In this document: one piece after another, positions 1-6,672 of the stretch
Layout: every line of letters begins with the position of its first letter
How positions within the stretch are numbered: the stretch's first letter is position 1
Source: a virus
Length of the DNA: 21,071 bases
IMG/VR virus record: IMGVR_UViG_3300025418_000675
Location: 1 to 21,071 of that record
Strand: one strand, 5' to 3'
Notes under the pieces: generated by a model
What the model was told of the DNA's origin: nothing
The model's database searches: none
Seen by the model: the letters and a program-made list of their open reading frames with translations, nothing else
Position numbers and translations under genes: made by a program

Positions 1-180
1 AATACCAATCATACAAAGTAATTGACCAACTTCCATTTCCAAATTTTCTTTTGTTGAGGCATTATCTTCGGTAGGATACCGAGATTGGAAACCAAAACGC
101 AGAATTTTAGAAGTTGCTTGAATTACTTCAGCACATTCTTCTTGTAGAATTACAAGAGTTTCTTCAACTTTACTTTTCAT
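1..180 (-). CDS. MazG-like nucleotide pyrophosphohydrolase (partial, C-terminus cut off by window)
   Basis: The first 60 residues are visible and the frame is still open at base 1. The segment has the shape of the first helices of an all-alpha MazG-type NTP pyrophosphatase, a family that hydrolyses (d)NTPs or modulates nucleotide pools. An EExxE motif sits at residues 14-18 (LQEECAEVIQ), followed by SKILRFGF, which is common in phage members. The second metal motif, usually ExxD, appears as E50-V-G-Q53, so one ligand may be replaced. Two consecutive in-frame ATGs (181-183 and 178-180) are possible starts; both overlap the end of the upstream 87 aa gene, so translation is probably coupled. It is the last visible gene of the vWA-protein operon. 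The family call is good; activity is uncertain because of the Q and the missing C-terminus. Confidence 0.7.
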   Translation of the reverse strand, partial: MKSKVEETLVILQEECAEVIQATSKILRFGFQSRYPTEDNASTKENLEMEVGQLLCMIGI

Positions 181-433
181 CATCACTCACAAATTTAATT
201 ACCGGCATAAAATCAGCCACAATCTTCATGGCCTCTTTCATGTTCGGCGCAATCACTTTACAATTATATAAACCGTCTTTTAATGATAAATCAAATGGCA
301 ATGGTTTACCCATAAAAACAAATGATTCATCGACATAACAGTTTACTTCCCAAACTTTAGCTTCTTTGCATCTTGCAAACAAAGCATCTGCAATTTTTTT
401 AGGATTAAAATCGTCCGCTTCAACAATCATCAT
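170..433 (-). CDS. hypothetical protein, 87 aa
   Basis: I do not recognise a family. The protein starts with two ATG codons (428-433), and its start overlaps the stop of the 67 aa gene by four bases, which suggests translational coupling. It is a mixed alpha/beta-looking sequence with an acidic end (VSDDEK), no signal peptide, no membrane segment and no cysteine pattern (two isolated Cys). It lies between a 67 aa hypothetical gene and a MazG-like gene in a run that begins with the vWA/zincin protein, so it was probably transcribed from the promoter at 2804-2832. No function can be inferred. Confidence 0.75.
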   Translation of the reverse strand: MMIVEADDFNPKKIADALFARCKEAKVWEVNCYVDESFVFMGKPLPFDLSLKDGLYNCKVIAPNMKEAMKIVADFMPVIKFVSDDEK

Positions 434-633
434 TCGCTCAGCAAAGTTGGTTTGGCGCCCTTGTTAGTATAATCTGTTGCAAAAGCAGTTGCTTCAGATT
501 CGGTCATAAACACTTTACTAAAAGAAGATGGATTATCTGATGTACCATAATTTACTTTCCAGAATCCTGGACCTTCATAAATCACGGCCATAATTTTACC
601 ACCTTCACCTACAAAAGTTGCTAAGTCTTTCAT
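430..633 (-). CDS. hypothetical protein, 67 aa
   Basis: A small soluble protein of unknown family. The beta-strand-rich pattern (KIMAVIYEGPGFWKVNYG) followed by a helix with ESEATAFATDYTNKG looks like a small alpha/beta fold of the kind seen in many T4-like phage hypotheticals. Its ATG overlaps the stop of the 716 aa vWA protein by four bases, and its own stop overlaps the next gene by four, so the three are translationally coupled. Tight coupling with the vWA protein makes a functional link plausible but unproven. Confidence 0.75.
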   Translation of the reverse strand: MKDLATFVGEGGKIMAVIYEGPGFWKVNYGTSDNPSSFSKVFMTESEATAFATDYTNKGAKPTLLSE

Positions 634-2780
634 GATATCAATCCTATAAAACGATTAAGTACAACACGGTTATTCAAACGATTACCAGCAAATTTACTAA
701 ATGCTGAAACCAAACCACGGGTAGTGGCATTTTCTTTTACTTCAAAAGTTACATCATCATCAGTATCAAGGCCTTCTGAACGGAGTAAATAATACTCATC
801 AAAGCCGCCATTGGTAACTACTAATGATTTGTTTTTACGGAATTCGTATTTGATTTTATCGATGGTTTGATAACCAGCATTAGGATAAAAATGATACAAT
901 TCACGGCCTAAGTTACGACCAGACAAAACATAGAAACCAACAATGTTACAATTAGTTCTCGCCTTCAATATCTTTATATATGATGCTGTCAAATCACGAC
1001 CTTGAGCACGTTCAACCGATTCTTGATTTTTAGTAATTGGATCACGAATCACAAATTTGCGATGAGCTTTCCAATCAGTACCACCATAATCAAGTTCTTT
1101 GTTAGATGTGCCACTTGTTTTATTACCTGAATTATTGATATAGAAAACATCACGATTACTATGACCTTCACCATCAGTTAAGAATACAGTATTTACAATT
1201 TGTAATTTGTATTGTTTTTGGAATTCAGGAATAATCTTCATGGCAGAAATAACTGCTTCATTCAAAGGTGTACCGCCTTTTTGTAACCAATTTGGTTTCC
1301 AGCCATAACGATATGTGGACATTTGAACTAAAGCAGAACCAGCATAAGTGAATTCAGAAGCAGACATTTTGCTCGATAACAAATTTAACAATTTGAAATT
1401 GTGCAATTCAATATCACCTTCTTTAAATTCTTGGCGATATGGTTCATCGTATTCTTGGCTGAAAGCATATACATCATAAGGAATGTTTACCTTCTTGCAA
1501 AACATTACTAGATTGATTAATTGCTTTACAGTATTTTCCATGTGGTCAGACATAGAACCTGACCAATCGAGGAACATAACGAGGCCGTGCGATTTAGCAC
1601 CAGGTACTACTGTCATCTTTTTGAAGATATCATCAGTCAATTGGTAAGAATAAATCTTACTCATGTTCAAGTCACCAGTTTTGGCAATAGAAGCACGTTT
1701 CAATTGGTCGGCATTTTTACGCAACTCAAACTCTTTGGCAAGATAGCCAACAACTTTTTTGGAATCATTACGCAACTTCATGAATTTCTTCATGTCAGTA
1801 CCAGTAAAGTCATCTGAGCGATATCTTAAAGCATCAATAGCTGCATTGCGATAACGTTTCCACAATGCTTTATGACCTACAATAGCTTTACTCAAATCAA
1901 CATCAGGAATATTGCCATAATAATAAGTGCTATTATCTTGTGCAAATAACTTACTTTCATTTTTACGATATGCTTCATCGGTAAATGATTTAGTTTCCTG
2001 GTCAATTGCATTAGGTTGTGAACCACCACCAGACATGGTTTTTTCGGATTCTAATTCATCATCAGTATCTTCTTCATCACCAGCTTCAGAATCATTTTTG
2101 CTTTTGCGAGTTTCGGTATCTTCATCATAATCATCAGAATCATCGTAACCTTCAGAATCAAATCCTTCATAATCACCATCTTCATCTTCTTCAAATTCTT
2201 CAGGATGATTTTTACGATGTTCTTCTGCTTCTTCTTTCAAATACTCTGCAACGAGGCGAGCAACCGCCATCACATCATCATAGGTCTCGGTCCCTTCAAT
2301 TTTGCGAACCAGCGATTGCTCATAGTCGGTAAATTTAATACCTTGTGATGCACCACCTTTGCTGTACATATTCACACGGTCAATAAAATTCAAATCATTT
2401 AAATCGGTACCATTTGTACCAAAGAAATCTTTATCAATCAATTCACGATACGCACGGATAAAGCTGGAACGAATACCAGGATATTTGTTTTTGATTTTTT
2501 TCTCGATACGAACATCTTCCAATACATTCATAACCGACATTGGAATTTTTTCTTCGTGAGCACGATACATTCCTTCTAAAGGAGTATAGAGTGCGTGGCC
2601 GACCTCATGACCCATGAATAAGTCATAGAGGTAGCCAGAAATGTTTTTATCAAGCATGGGCACAGTAAGTGTCCGTGATTTGACATCGAAAGACGCAGTT
2701 GATACATTGCGCTGTTCGACAATAAGATTTTCAGTTGCCATTAATTTGGCAAGTAATGATTTAGATTGAATAAGTTCCAT
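630..2780 (-). CDS. CobT-like protein: zincin-type HExxH domain plus C-terminal vWA domain
   Basis: This 716 aa protein joins three parts. The N-terminal domain has a zinc-protease-like motif HEVGH at residues 58-62 and a conserved NVLEDVRIE helix at about 85-93 that could give a third ligand. Residues 190-250 are a strongly acidic, disordered linker (runs of D and E). The C-terminal half is a vWA domain with a complete MIDAS: DWSGS at 405-409, the Thr of GGTPLNEA at about 504, and LTDGEGH at 534-540. Bacterial CobT/CoxE-type vWA proteins work with a MoxR/CobS-type AAA+ ATPase, and T4-like marine phages often carry CobS-like ATPases; no ATPase gene is in this window. The start ATG (2778-2780) follows a near-consensus promoter with GGAG upstream. 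In phages the role is unknown; remodelling of a host or virion complex is inference. Protease activity is not shown. Confidence 0.85.
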   Translation of the reverse strand: MELIQSKSLLAKLMATENLIVEQRNVSTASFDVKSRTLTVPMLDKNISGYLYDLFMGHEVGHALYTPLEGMYRAHEEKIPMSVMNVLEDVRIEKKIKNKYPGIRSSFIRAYRELIDKDFFGTNGTDLNDLNFIDRVNMYSKGGASQGIKFTDYEQSLVRKIEGTETYDDVMAVARLVAEYLKEEAEEHRKNHPEEFEEDEDGDYEGFDSEGYDDSDDYDEDTETRKSKNDSEAGDEEDTDDELESEKTMSGGGSQPNAIDQETKSFTDEAYRKNESKLFAQDNSTYYYGNIPDVDLSKAIVGHKALWKRYRNAAIDALRYRSDDFTGTDMKKFMKLRNDSKKVVGYLAKEFELRKNADQLKRASIAKTGDLNMSKIYSYQLTDDIFKKMTVVPGAKSHGLVMFLDWSGSMSDHMENTVKQLINLVMFCKKVNIPYDVYAFSQEYDEPYRQEFKEGDIELHNFKLLNLLSSKMSASEFTYAGSALVQMSTYRYGWKPNWLQKGGTPLNEAVISAMKIIPEFQKQYKLQIVNTVFLTDGEGHSNRDVFYINNSGNKTSGTSNKELDYGGTDWKAHRKFVIRDPITKNQESVERAQGRDLTASYIKILKARTNCNIVGFYVLSGRNLGRELYHFYPNAGYQTIDKIKYEFRKNKSLVVTNGGFDEYYLLRSEGLDTDDDVTFEVKENATTRGLVSAFSKFAGNRLNNRVVLNRFIGLIS

Positions 2781-2803
2781 ATAATCTCCGAGTTAAGAGA
2801 ACC

Positions 2804-2832
2804 ATTATACTACAAGGAAAGTCTACCGTCAA
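2804..2832 (-). promoter_or_regulatory. sigma-70-type promoter (P1) with conserved leader
   Basis: Read on the minus strand: TTGACG at 2827-2832, 17 bases, TATAAT at 2804-2809. The transcribed leader that follows reads GGTTCTCTTAACTCGGAG, whose GGAG serves as ribosome binding site for the vWA gene at 2780. The -35 overlaps the stop codon of the upstream zincin gene. The leader is almost identical to the one after the promoter at 4358-4386. Near-consensus boxes and exact spacing make this a strong call for recognition by unmodified host RNA polymerase, i.e. early expression. Confidence 0.88.
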
Positions 2833-3500
2833 CTTTTCTTTTTATATGTGTTGTACCGGGACAACACTTTGCGATATTGCTTCACCATGGGTAGAATGGT
2901 ATCGTAATCCAGACCAAATCGTGTTACCAATTCTTTTTTGAGACTGGTACTCATATACGCTTGAACTTCATCACGCACAACATTTACACCATAACCCATT
3001 TCTTTAAGTTTATTTACAATCTTAACATATGAAGAACGGTATTGTTTGTGAAATGTATAATTTAAATCCAGCATTTCTTCTTTGTATTGTGGATTCATAA
3101 AATAAAGTGCATGAGCAATTTCATGGTCAATTACATTGATATCACCTTTAACACCGCCGATAACATAAAAGGGTTCATTCATATTTAATTGAATAGCTAC
3201 TTCTTCTGCTAGTGCAGTTTCCCATTTTGTCTTATCTGATGCGTGTTGATAAAACCATTCAGTAAAAACATTTCCTGGAATGTTGAAACCCGACCATTCA
3301 TGAAAATAATCGATTCGACCTTCTTTGTCCATGTAAGCATCAATAAAATCCTCTAGTGTAAGATACTTTCCATTTACTTTTGCTGGGCCTTCATAAAATT
3401 CTTCAACACGGCAAAATGACAAAGCTAACTCTTTTTGTGTTTTGTACTCTAAAAGTAAGCAATTTTTAATTGGTTGACTAGATTTAAACATTTTACTCAT
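2829..3500 (-). CDS. zincin-like putative metallopeptidase, 223 aa
   Basis: A soluble protein with HEIAH at residues 126-130 and DEVQAYMS at 177-184, which fits the HExxH plus downstream Glu arrangement of gluzincin-like peptidases (the Glu in DExxAY would be the third zinc ligand). No signal peptide or membrane segment is visible, and the C-terminus is lysine-rich. The short context HExxHALY is the same as in the adjacent 716 aa vWA protein, although the rest does not look alike. It starts at an ATG overlapping the end of the 53 aa gene and belongs to the block transcribed from the promoter at 4358-4386. The substrate is unknown. A catalytic role is likely from the motifs, but I cannot place it in a named peptidase family. 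Confidence 0.75.
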   Translation of the reverse strand: MSKMFKSSQPIKNCLLLEYKTQKELALSFCRVEEFYEGPAKVNGKYLTLEDFIDAYMDKEGRIDYFHEWSGFNIPGNVFTEWFYQHASDKTKWETALAEEVAIQLNMNEPFYVIGGVKGDINVIDHEIAHALYFMNPQYKEEMLDLNYTFHKQYRSSYVKIVNKLKEMGYGVNVVRDEVQAYMSTSLKKELVTRFGLDYDTILPMVKQYRKVLSRYNTYKKKS

Positions 3501-3654
3501 ACATTTCTTTCATTTTTTGATAATTTGCTGAATCTTTTTCAAATCCGCTCATGACTGCCCACTTGCGAGTAACGATATCGAGCGCTTTCCATGCAGGAAT
3601 TTCTTCATCCGCTACTTTTGCTGACATCCACAAGTTGTATTCTTCTTCATACAT
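3493..3654 (-). CDS. hypothetical protein, 53 aa
   Basis: An acidic/aromatic small protein of unknown family beginning MYEEEYNLWMSAK. The open frame extends further upstream to a TTG, but the ATG at 3652-3654 has AAGGA about seven bases ahead and overlaps the preceding stop by eight bases (ATGTATGA), so I choose it. The stop overlaps the start of the zincin gene by eight bases. No motif, membrane segment or signal is visible. Confidence 0.65.
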   Translation of the reverse strand: MYEEEYNLWMSAKVADEEIPAWKALDIVTRKWAVMSGFEKDSANYQKMKEMYE

Positions 3655-3835
3655 GATTTTTTCCTTCGGTTTTTTCAAAAAAGTTGTGCTCGATAGCAGC
3701 GGCTAGCTCATCGGCAAGCTTCGGATTGAATTTTACGAGAAAATGTGCTACATCATCAACAGGCACATGACGTAAATTGAACATAATTTCATCAATTCCT
3801 CTTAAAATTGCAGTTTCTTCGTGTTGTGATAACAT
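3647..3835 (-). CDS. hypothetical protein, 62 aa
   Basis: A small, probably helical soluble protein (ILRGIDEIMFNLRHVPVDDV) with no recognised family. The ATG (3833-3835) is preceded by AAGGTG, which overlaps the stop codon of the 48 aa gene upstream, a layout typical of coupled translation. It sits in the middle of the small-gene block behind the promoter at 4358-4386. No function inferred. Confidence 0.7.
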   Translation of the reverse strand: MLSQHEETAILRGIDEIMFNLRHVPVDDVAHFLVKFNPKLADELAAAIEHNFFEKTEGKNHV

Positions 3836-3844
3836 TTTTTCACC

Positions 3845-3991
3845 TTACATATCATAAAAATGGTCAATTACTACAAAATTCTTGTTATTTGCTTTTGCTT
3901 TACCAATTGATTCAAGCCATTTCAACTCTTTTTGCAAATCTTCTTCATTCAAAGTGTCGAGGTAATCATAATAATCGTCAAATTCGCTCAT
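3845..3991 (-). CDS. hypothetical small protein, 48 aa
   Basis: A 48-codon frame from ATG (3989-3991) to TAA (3845-3847). The start overlaps the stop of the 113 aa gene by four bases (ATGA), and the TAA overlaps the ribosome binding site of the next gene, so it fills what would otherwise be the only gap in this block. The product is acidic at the N-terminus (MSEFDDYYDYLDTLNEEDLQ) and then helical with lysines. No family recognised. Support comes from the tight overlaps on both sides and from phage-like composition. Confidence 0.72.
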   Translation of the reverse strand: MSEFDDYYDYLDTLNEEDLQKELKWLESIGKAKANNKNFVVIDHFYDM

Positions 3992-4329
3992 CTTCGCATA
4001 CTCGCAATGTCTTTTGCTTCATTATCTGTAAAAATTGGCACGGCATTTGATTTGTGCATAGTACCAATGCCTTTGATTTTCTCACCTGTATAAGAATTTC
4101 CGAATTTCTTAACACAAGCAACAAAACCTGTATCCAAGGACGCAACTTCTGGAGTTTGTCTATGAAAAGAAGCCATAGGTTTTAATGGCAATTTCTTTTT
4201 TATAATGGGAGAATTGGAATACCGTTTTGACGATAATTTATTGATAGCAGCCAACCACTCTGCTTTTTGCTCTTGTTGAGCTTTAGATAATTTCTTAGGT
4301 TTGGATTTTGGAATGTAACCGTATATCAT
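3988..4329 (-). CDS. conserved phage hypothetical protein, 113 aa
   Basis: A basic protein with a C-terminal stretch GIGTMHKSNAVPIFTDNEA followed by KDIASMRR, a pattern I recognise from many tailed-phage hypothetical proteins; no function is known to me. The start is set at ATG 4327-4329, eleven bases after the GGAG of the promoter leader; a TTG three codons earlier lies too close to that GGAG. It is the first gene after the consensus promoter at 4358-4386, so it is likely an early gene. N-terminus is lysine-rich with a possible coiled segment (SKAQQEQKAEWLAAINKL). No signal peptide or membrane helix. Confidence 0.75.
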   Translation of the reverse strand: MIYGYIPKSKPKKLSKAQQEQKAEWLAAINKLSSKRYSNSPIIKKKLPLKPMASFHRQTPEVASLDTGFVACVKKFGNSYTGEKIKGIGTMHKSNAVPIFTDNEAKDIASMRR

Positions 4330-4357
4330 AATAAACAATTCTCCGAGTTAGAGAACC

Positions 4358-4386
4358 ATTATAATACAGGTAGAGCTGGATGTCAA
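4358..4386 (-). promoter_or_regulatory. consensus sigma-70 promoter (P2) with conserved leader
   Basis: Read on the minus strand: perfect TTGACA at 4381-4386, 17 bases, perfect TATAAT at 4358-4363. It is followed by GGTTCTCTAACTCGGAG, which matches the leader after the promoter at 2804-2832 except for one missing T. It drives the block from the 113 aa gene through the zincin gene. A small inverted repeat (GTTGT 4395-4399 / ACAAC 4406-4410) lies just upstream of the -35. Confidence 0.92.
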
Positions 4387-4455
4387 GCGGATCTGTTGTA
4401 TGGAAACAACATTACCTTTTTATCAAAGGCGGACATACCTACTTATAAGAAAAAA
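4387..4455 (-). other. intergenic stretch with two weak hairpins
   Basis: Between the 60 aa gene and the promoter at 4358-4386. Two short inverted repeats are visible: CCTTT 4415-4419 / AAAGG 4425-4429 and GTTGT 4395-4399 / ACAAC 4406-4410. Neither is followed by a clear T-run on the minus strand, so I do not call a terminator; they could be operators or a weak transcript end. Nothing else is seen here. Confidence 0.35.
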
Positions 4456-4638
4456 TCACAAATTTCTATTTTCTTCTGGTAAACTTGCGTCATCCAAATG
4501 ACTTAGTATTTCCTCTACATCACGATTCTTCATTTTTTTAATTTCAGAATGTTCATTGCGATGTTTTCGCTTTGGCATATAACTGTAATCTTCATTATAA
4601 TCTTGATTCTTTCGGAACTTACCTACAAACTTAGTCAC
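4456..4638 (-). CDS. basic hypothetical protein, 60 aa (GTG start)
   Basis: A charged small protein beginning with the GTG at 4636-4638; AGGAG lies about six bases ahead and overlaps the stop codon (TAG) of the cytidylyltransferase-like gene, which supports this start. The sequence has a lysine/arginine-rich middle (MPKRKHRNEHSEIKKMKNRD) and an acidic C-terminus, so it may bind nucleic acid, but that is only suggested by charge. Similar short MSKFVGKF-type proteins occur in T4-like phages. It is the last gene of the RNase H operon. Confidence 0.65.
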   Translation of the reverse strand: MTKFVGKFRKNQDYNEDYSYMPKRKHRNEHSEIKKMKNRDVEEILSHLDDASLPEENRNL

Positions 4639-4647
4639 TTACATCTC

Positions 4648-5019
4648 CTATTTCATGGTTTCAAAAGTAATGCCTCGAATTTTAGTTTCTGGCATATTAT
4701 GCATATCCTCAGGTGAGATATAAGTAATCTCGGCCCCAGGATAACAAATTTTTACAATTTTGAGTAGTTGGCAGACTGTGCCATCGGAATCATTGAATGT
4801 CATAACTTCGTCAACAAATTTTAAACTTTTTATAATTTCTCTGCGAGTGTCATAGTTTTGTACAAAGCCGCCTTCTGCCCACATCATCCACCAATCACTA
4901 TGTACGCCGACAATTAGCCAATCACCTTTATGGTGACATTTTTTAATGTAAAGCAAATCATCAGATGATAGTGGATCAAAAGTGCCACAGATGACAACTA
5001 TTTTTTCTGGCTCTTGCAT
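4648..5019 (-). CDS. cytidylyltransferase-fold protein with degenerate HxGH motif
   Basis: A 123 aa protein of normal length for the glycerol-3-phosphate cytidylyltransferase/HIGH nucleotidyltransferase superfamily. Recognisable elements in order: strand 1 and GTFDP at residues 12-16, GVHSDWW at 38-44, YDTRREIIKSLKFVDEV at 56-72 (the usual R-x-x-x-x-x-L-x-x-V-D pattern), and MPETKIRGI at 109-117 in place of the S/T-x-x-I-R signature. The catalytic HxGH that normally follows GTFDP is here SSDD (18-21), so both histidines are missing. It could be an inactive fold used for binding, or a divergent enzyme. The ATG abuts the TAA of the DUF6433-like gene (TAAATG). Fold call is firm; activity is doubtful. 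Confidence 0.75.
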   Translation of the reverse strand: MQEPEKIVVICGTFDPLSSDDLLYIKKCHHKGDWLIVGVHSDWWMMWAEGGFVQNYDTRREIIKSLKFVDEVMTFNDSDGTVCQLLKIVKICYPGAEITYISPEDMHNMPETKIRGITFETMK

Positions 5020-5445
5020 TTATGGTAATAAGTTTGGAAATGCCTCTTTAACAAATTTATAATCTAAACCTTTAACGCCTTGATTTTTTTGGAAGATACC
5101 AATGATAACTTCCGCTTCACGGGGTTCTAGTGATTCTAAGAGCTGAATTAACAATTCATTTCTCTTTCTAGGTGTCAATCTTTCTGCTGCAGGATTACCT
5201 TTTTGAAATAAGTATAATTTTCTTAATTCAGAAGATAATTGTGTTACACCAAGACCCGGTAAATTATCGGAAGGAACCTTATAGTTGTCTGGCATTTCTG
5301 TAATCAACCATTGAAATGCTGGATGATACGTCAATTTTAAAACTTCTACCAAAGTCGAATTAAGATTCTTACCAATTACATCTAATCTTTCTTTTTTACC
5401 TGTTGCTTGTTCAAACTCATCAAATATTTCAAACATATTTTTCAT
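5020..5445 (-). CDS. DUF6433-like conserved T4-superfamily protein, 141 aa
   Basis: I recognise this as the conserved protein of T4-like phages that I remember as DUF6433: FQKGNPAAERLTPRKRNELL followed by ESLEPREAEVIIGIF and a C-terminal KFVKEAFPNLLP. Its function is not known to me. It is a soluble, helical, charged protein with no membrane segment. The ATG (5443-5445) touches the last base of the RNase H stop codon, so the two are likely co-translated, and in related phages it is also found near replication genes, which suggests but does not prove a link to DNA metabolism. Confidence 0.8.
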   Translation of the reverse strand: MKNMFEIFDEFEQATGKKERLDVIGKNLNSTLVEVLKLTYHPAFQWLITEMPDNYKVPSDNLPGLGVTQLSSELRKLYLFQKGNPAAERLTPRKRNELLIQLLESLEPREAEVIIGIFQKNQGVKGLDYKFVKEAFPNLLP

Positions 5446-6284
5446 CAGAATTCCTCTATCACTTCCATTAAGTTCTTTAGTTTATGCTCAATAAAATAAT
5501 TTAGCAATTTGCCTTTAGCAGGCTTTGTTTCTTCATAGGTATTTATAATTTTAGTTTTGATGTCCTCGGGAATAAAAGAAAGGTCAATGAGTGTAGCATT
5601 ACGAATAAAGTTCGCCTTGATGGTCTCCTCTTGTTCCAGGTAACTTTCCGCCAATAGTTTATCTAACACCTTTTGTGTGATAGGTTTCTGTCTTAGGTCA
5701 CGGACAAAACAATCGCCAGGAGAGAATACATTAGGAATACCATCACCTTTATCGCCACGAATAATCTTTTCTTTTAACTCCATAATTGGATTTTTAGATA
5801 TCACATATTTCTTTTGTGATGGATTATATTGTTTAACATTGGGATAGTTTTGTAATTGTAGAAAGTCACCATCACTTGATAAAATCAAAATCTTTTCATG
5901 TTTAGATTGACGTGGTACTAATGTGCCAATAATATCATCTGCTTCGGCGCCCTCAACATCCAATACTTTGTATGGGAAATTATCTTTGAGTTCTTGTTTG
6001 AATTTACCAAGCATATCAAAGATTAAATGCCAATCTAAATCGGATTTATCACGGTTCTTTTTACGATTTGCTTTATAGAATGGGAAATATTCTTTACGCC
6101 AGTATTTACGATTATCACAACACAATACCACTTCACCGTATTCTGCTTTAAAATTCTTTACATGATTACGGATAATATTTAATACCATGTGACGGATTAA
6201 ATGTTCATCCAGCTTGCCTTTTTGATTGGCAATTTGTGCCATAAGGCCGGCAAGCAATACCTGATTTAAGTCAATAAGAATCAT
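5445..6284 (-). CDS. rnh: RNase H / 5'-3' exonuclease (T4 Rnh-like, FEN-1 family)
   Basis: A 279 aa FEN-1/5'-nuclease family protein, close in length to T4 RNase H (about 305 aa), which removes RNA primers from lagging-strand fragments. Metal-binding acidic residues are visible: D5 (MILIDLNQ), D57 (CCDNRKYWRKEYFPFYKANR, with the arch Tyr/Lys/Arg), E-A-D-D at 114-117, SSDGDF at 136-141 and GDKGDGIPN at 177-185, which is the start of the helix-hairpin-helix region. The C-terminal half is the usual helical DNA/ssb-binding part. ATG at 6282-6284; a consensus promoter lies about 30 bases upstream, so it heads its own operon with the DUF6433-like, cytidylyltransferase-fold and 60 aa genes. Very secure call. 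Confidence 0.93.
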   Translation of the reverse strand: MILIDLNQVLLAGLMAQIANQKGKLDEHLIRHMVLNIIRNHVKNFKAEYGEVVLCCDNRKYWRKEYFPFYKANRKKNRDKSDLDWHLIFDMLGKFKQELKDNFPYKVLDVEGAEADDIIGTLVPRQSKHEKILILSSDGDFLQLQNYPNVKQYNPSQKKYVISKNPIMELKEKIIRGDKGDGIPNVFSPGDCFVRDLRQKPITQKVLDKLLAESYLEQEETIKANFIRNATLIDLSFIPEDIKTKIINTYEETKPAKGKLLNYFIEHKLKNLMEVIEEF

Positions 6285-6312
6285 ACCAAACTTTCAATAG
6301 TTTCAAAACTCT

Positions 6313-6341
6313 ATTATATCACGCTTCTGTCATTTTGTCAA
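6313..6341 (-). promoter_or_regulatory. consensus sigma-70 promoter (P3) upstream of RNase H gene
   Basis: Read on the minus strand: perfect TTGACA at 6336-6341, 17 bases, perfect TATAAT at 6313-6318. It lies across the stop codon end of the upstream 117 aa gene. The leader differs from that of the other two promoters; an imperfect inverted repeat (AATAG 6297-6301 / CTATT 6311-6315) spans the likely transcription start and the -10 edge and could be an operator. Confidence 0.9.
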
Positions 6342-6672
6342 ATATACGTTGTACAAAAGCACCAGAAGTGGTAGTCTTCCTAACAACCATACCAAACCAG
6401 TTCTGTGGTATCAAATTGGAGATGTATTCGTAAGGGTCTACAAATATTGCTTCAAATCGGTCAACCTCATATAACTTGTCGTTTTTGGTATCGTCTTTGA
6501 ATAAGATTACTTCGTAGGTGTGGCCCATTTCATTACCACCAACAGGTTCACCTGGATTCTTTAATTGATTAGCCTCTATGTGGATTTCACCTTCTTTTTC
6601 AGTAGGCATAAAAAAGATGGCATCGAATGGTCCTTCAGGATCATTCTTTAATTTTTGAAGATAGTCTAGCAT
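6319..6672 (-). CDS. conserved phage hypothetical protein, 117 aa
   Basis: A mixed alpha/beta soluble protein with no family I can name. It begins MLDYLQKLKNDPEGPFDAIF, has a strand-rich middle (HTYEVILFKDD, RFEAIFVDPYEY) and ends in TTTSGAFVQRIFDKMTEA. The ATG (6670-6672) has AAGGA about six bases ahead and lies 32 bases inside the end of the GIY-YIG-like gene, a longer overlap than usual here but supported by the ribosome binding site. The 3' end contains the promoter for the RNase H gene. Confidence 0.72.
   Translation of the reverse strand: MLDYLQKLKNDPEGPFDAIFFMPTEKEGEIHIEANQLKNPGEPVGGNEMGHTYEVILFKDDTKNDKLYEVDRFEAIFVDPYEYISNLIPQNWFGMVVRKTTTSGAFVQRIFDKMTEA

Noticed and set aside
2018-2332. 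Plus-strand open frame of 104 aa opposite the vWA protein
   Set aside because: It is the antisense of the acidic linker; composition (His/Leu/Ser-rich) is the usual mirror of Asp/Glu codons, and the minus-strand gene is secure.
5540-5547. TATAAATA on the minus strand, identical to the T4 late-promoter box, about 100 bases before the DUF6433-like gene
   Set aside because: It lies inside the RNase H gene, and several such 8-mers are expected by chance in 21 kb of AT-rich DNA; no matching boxes precede the structural or lysis genes.
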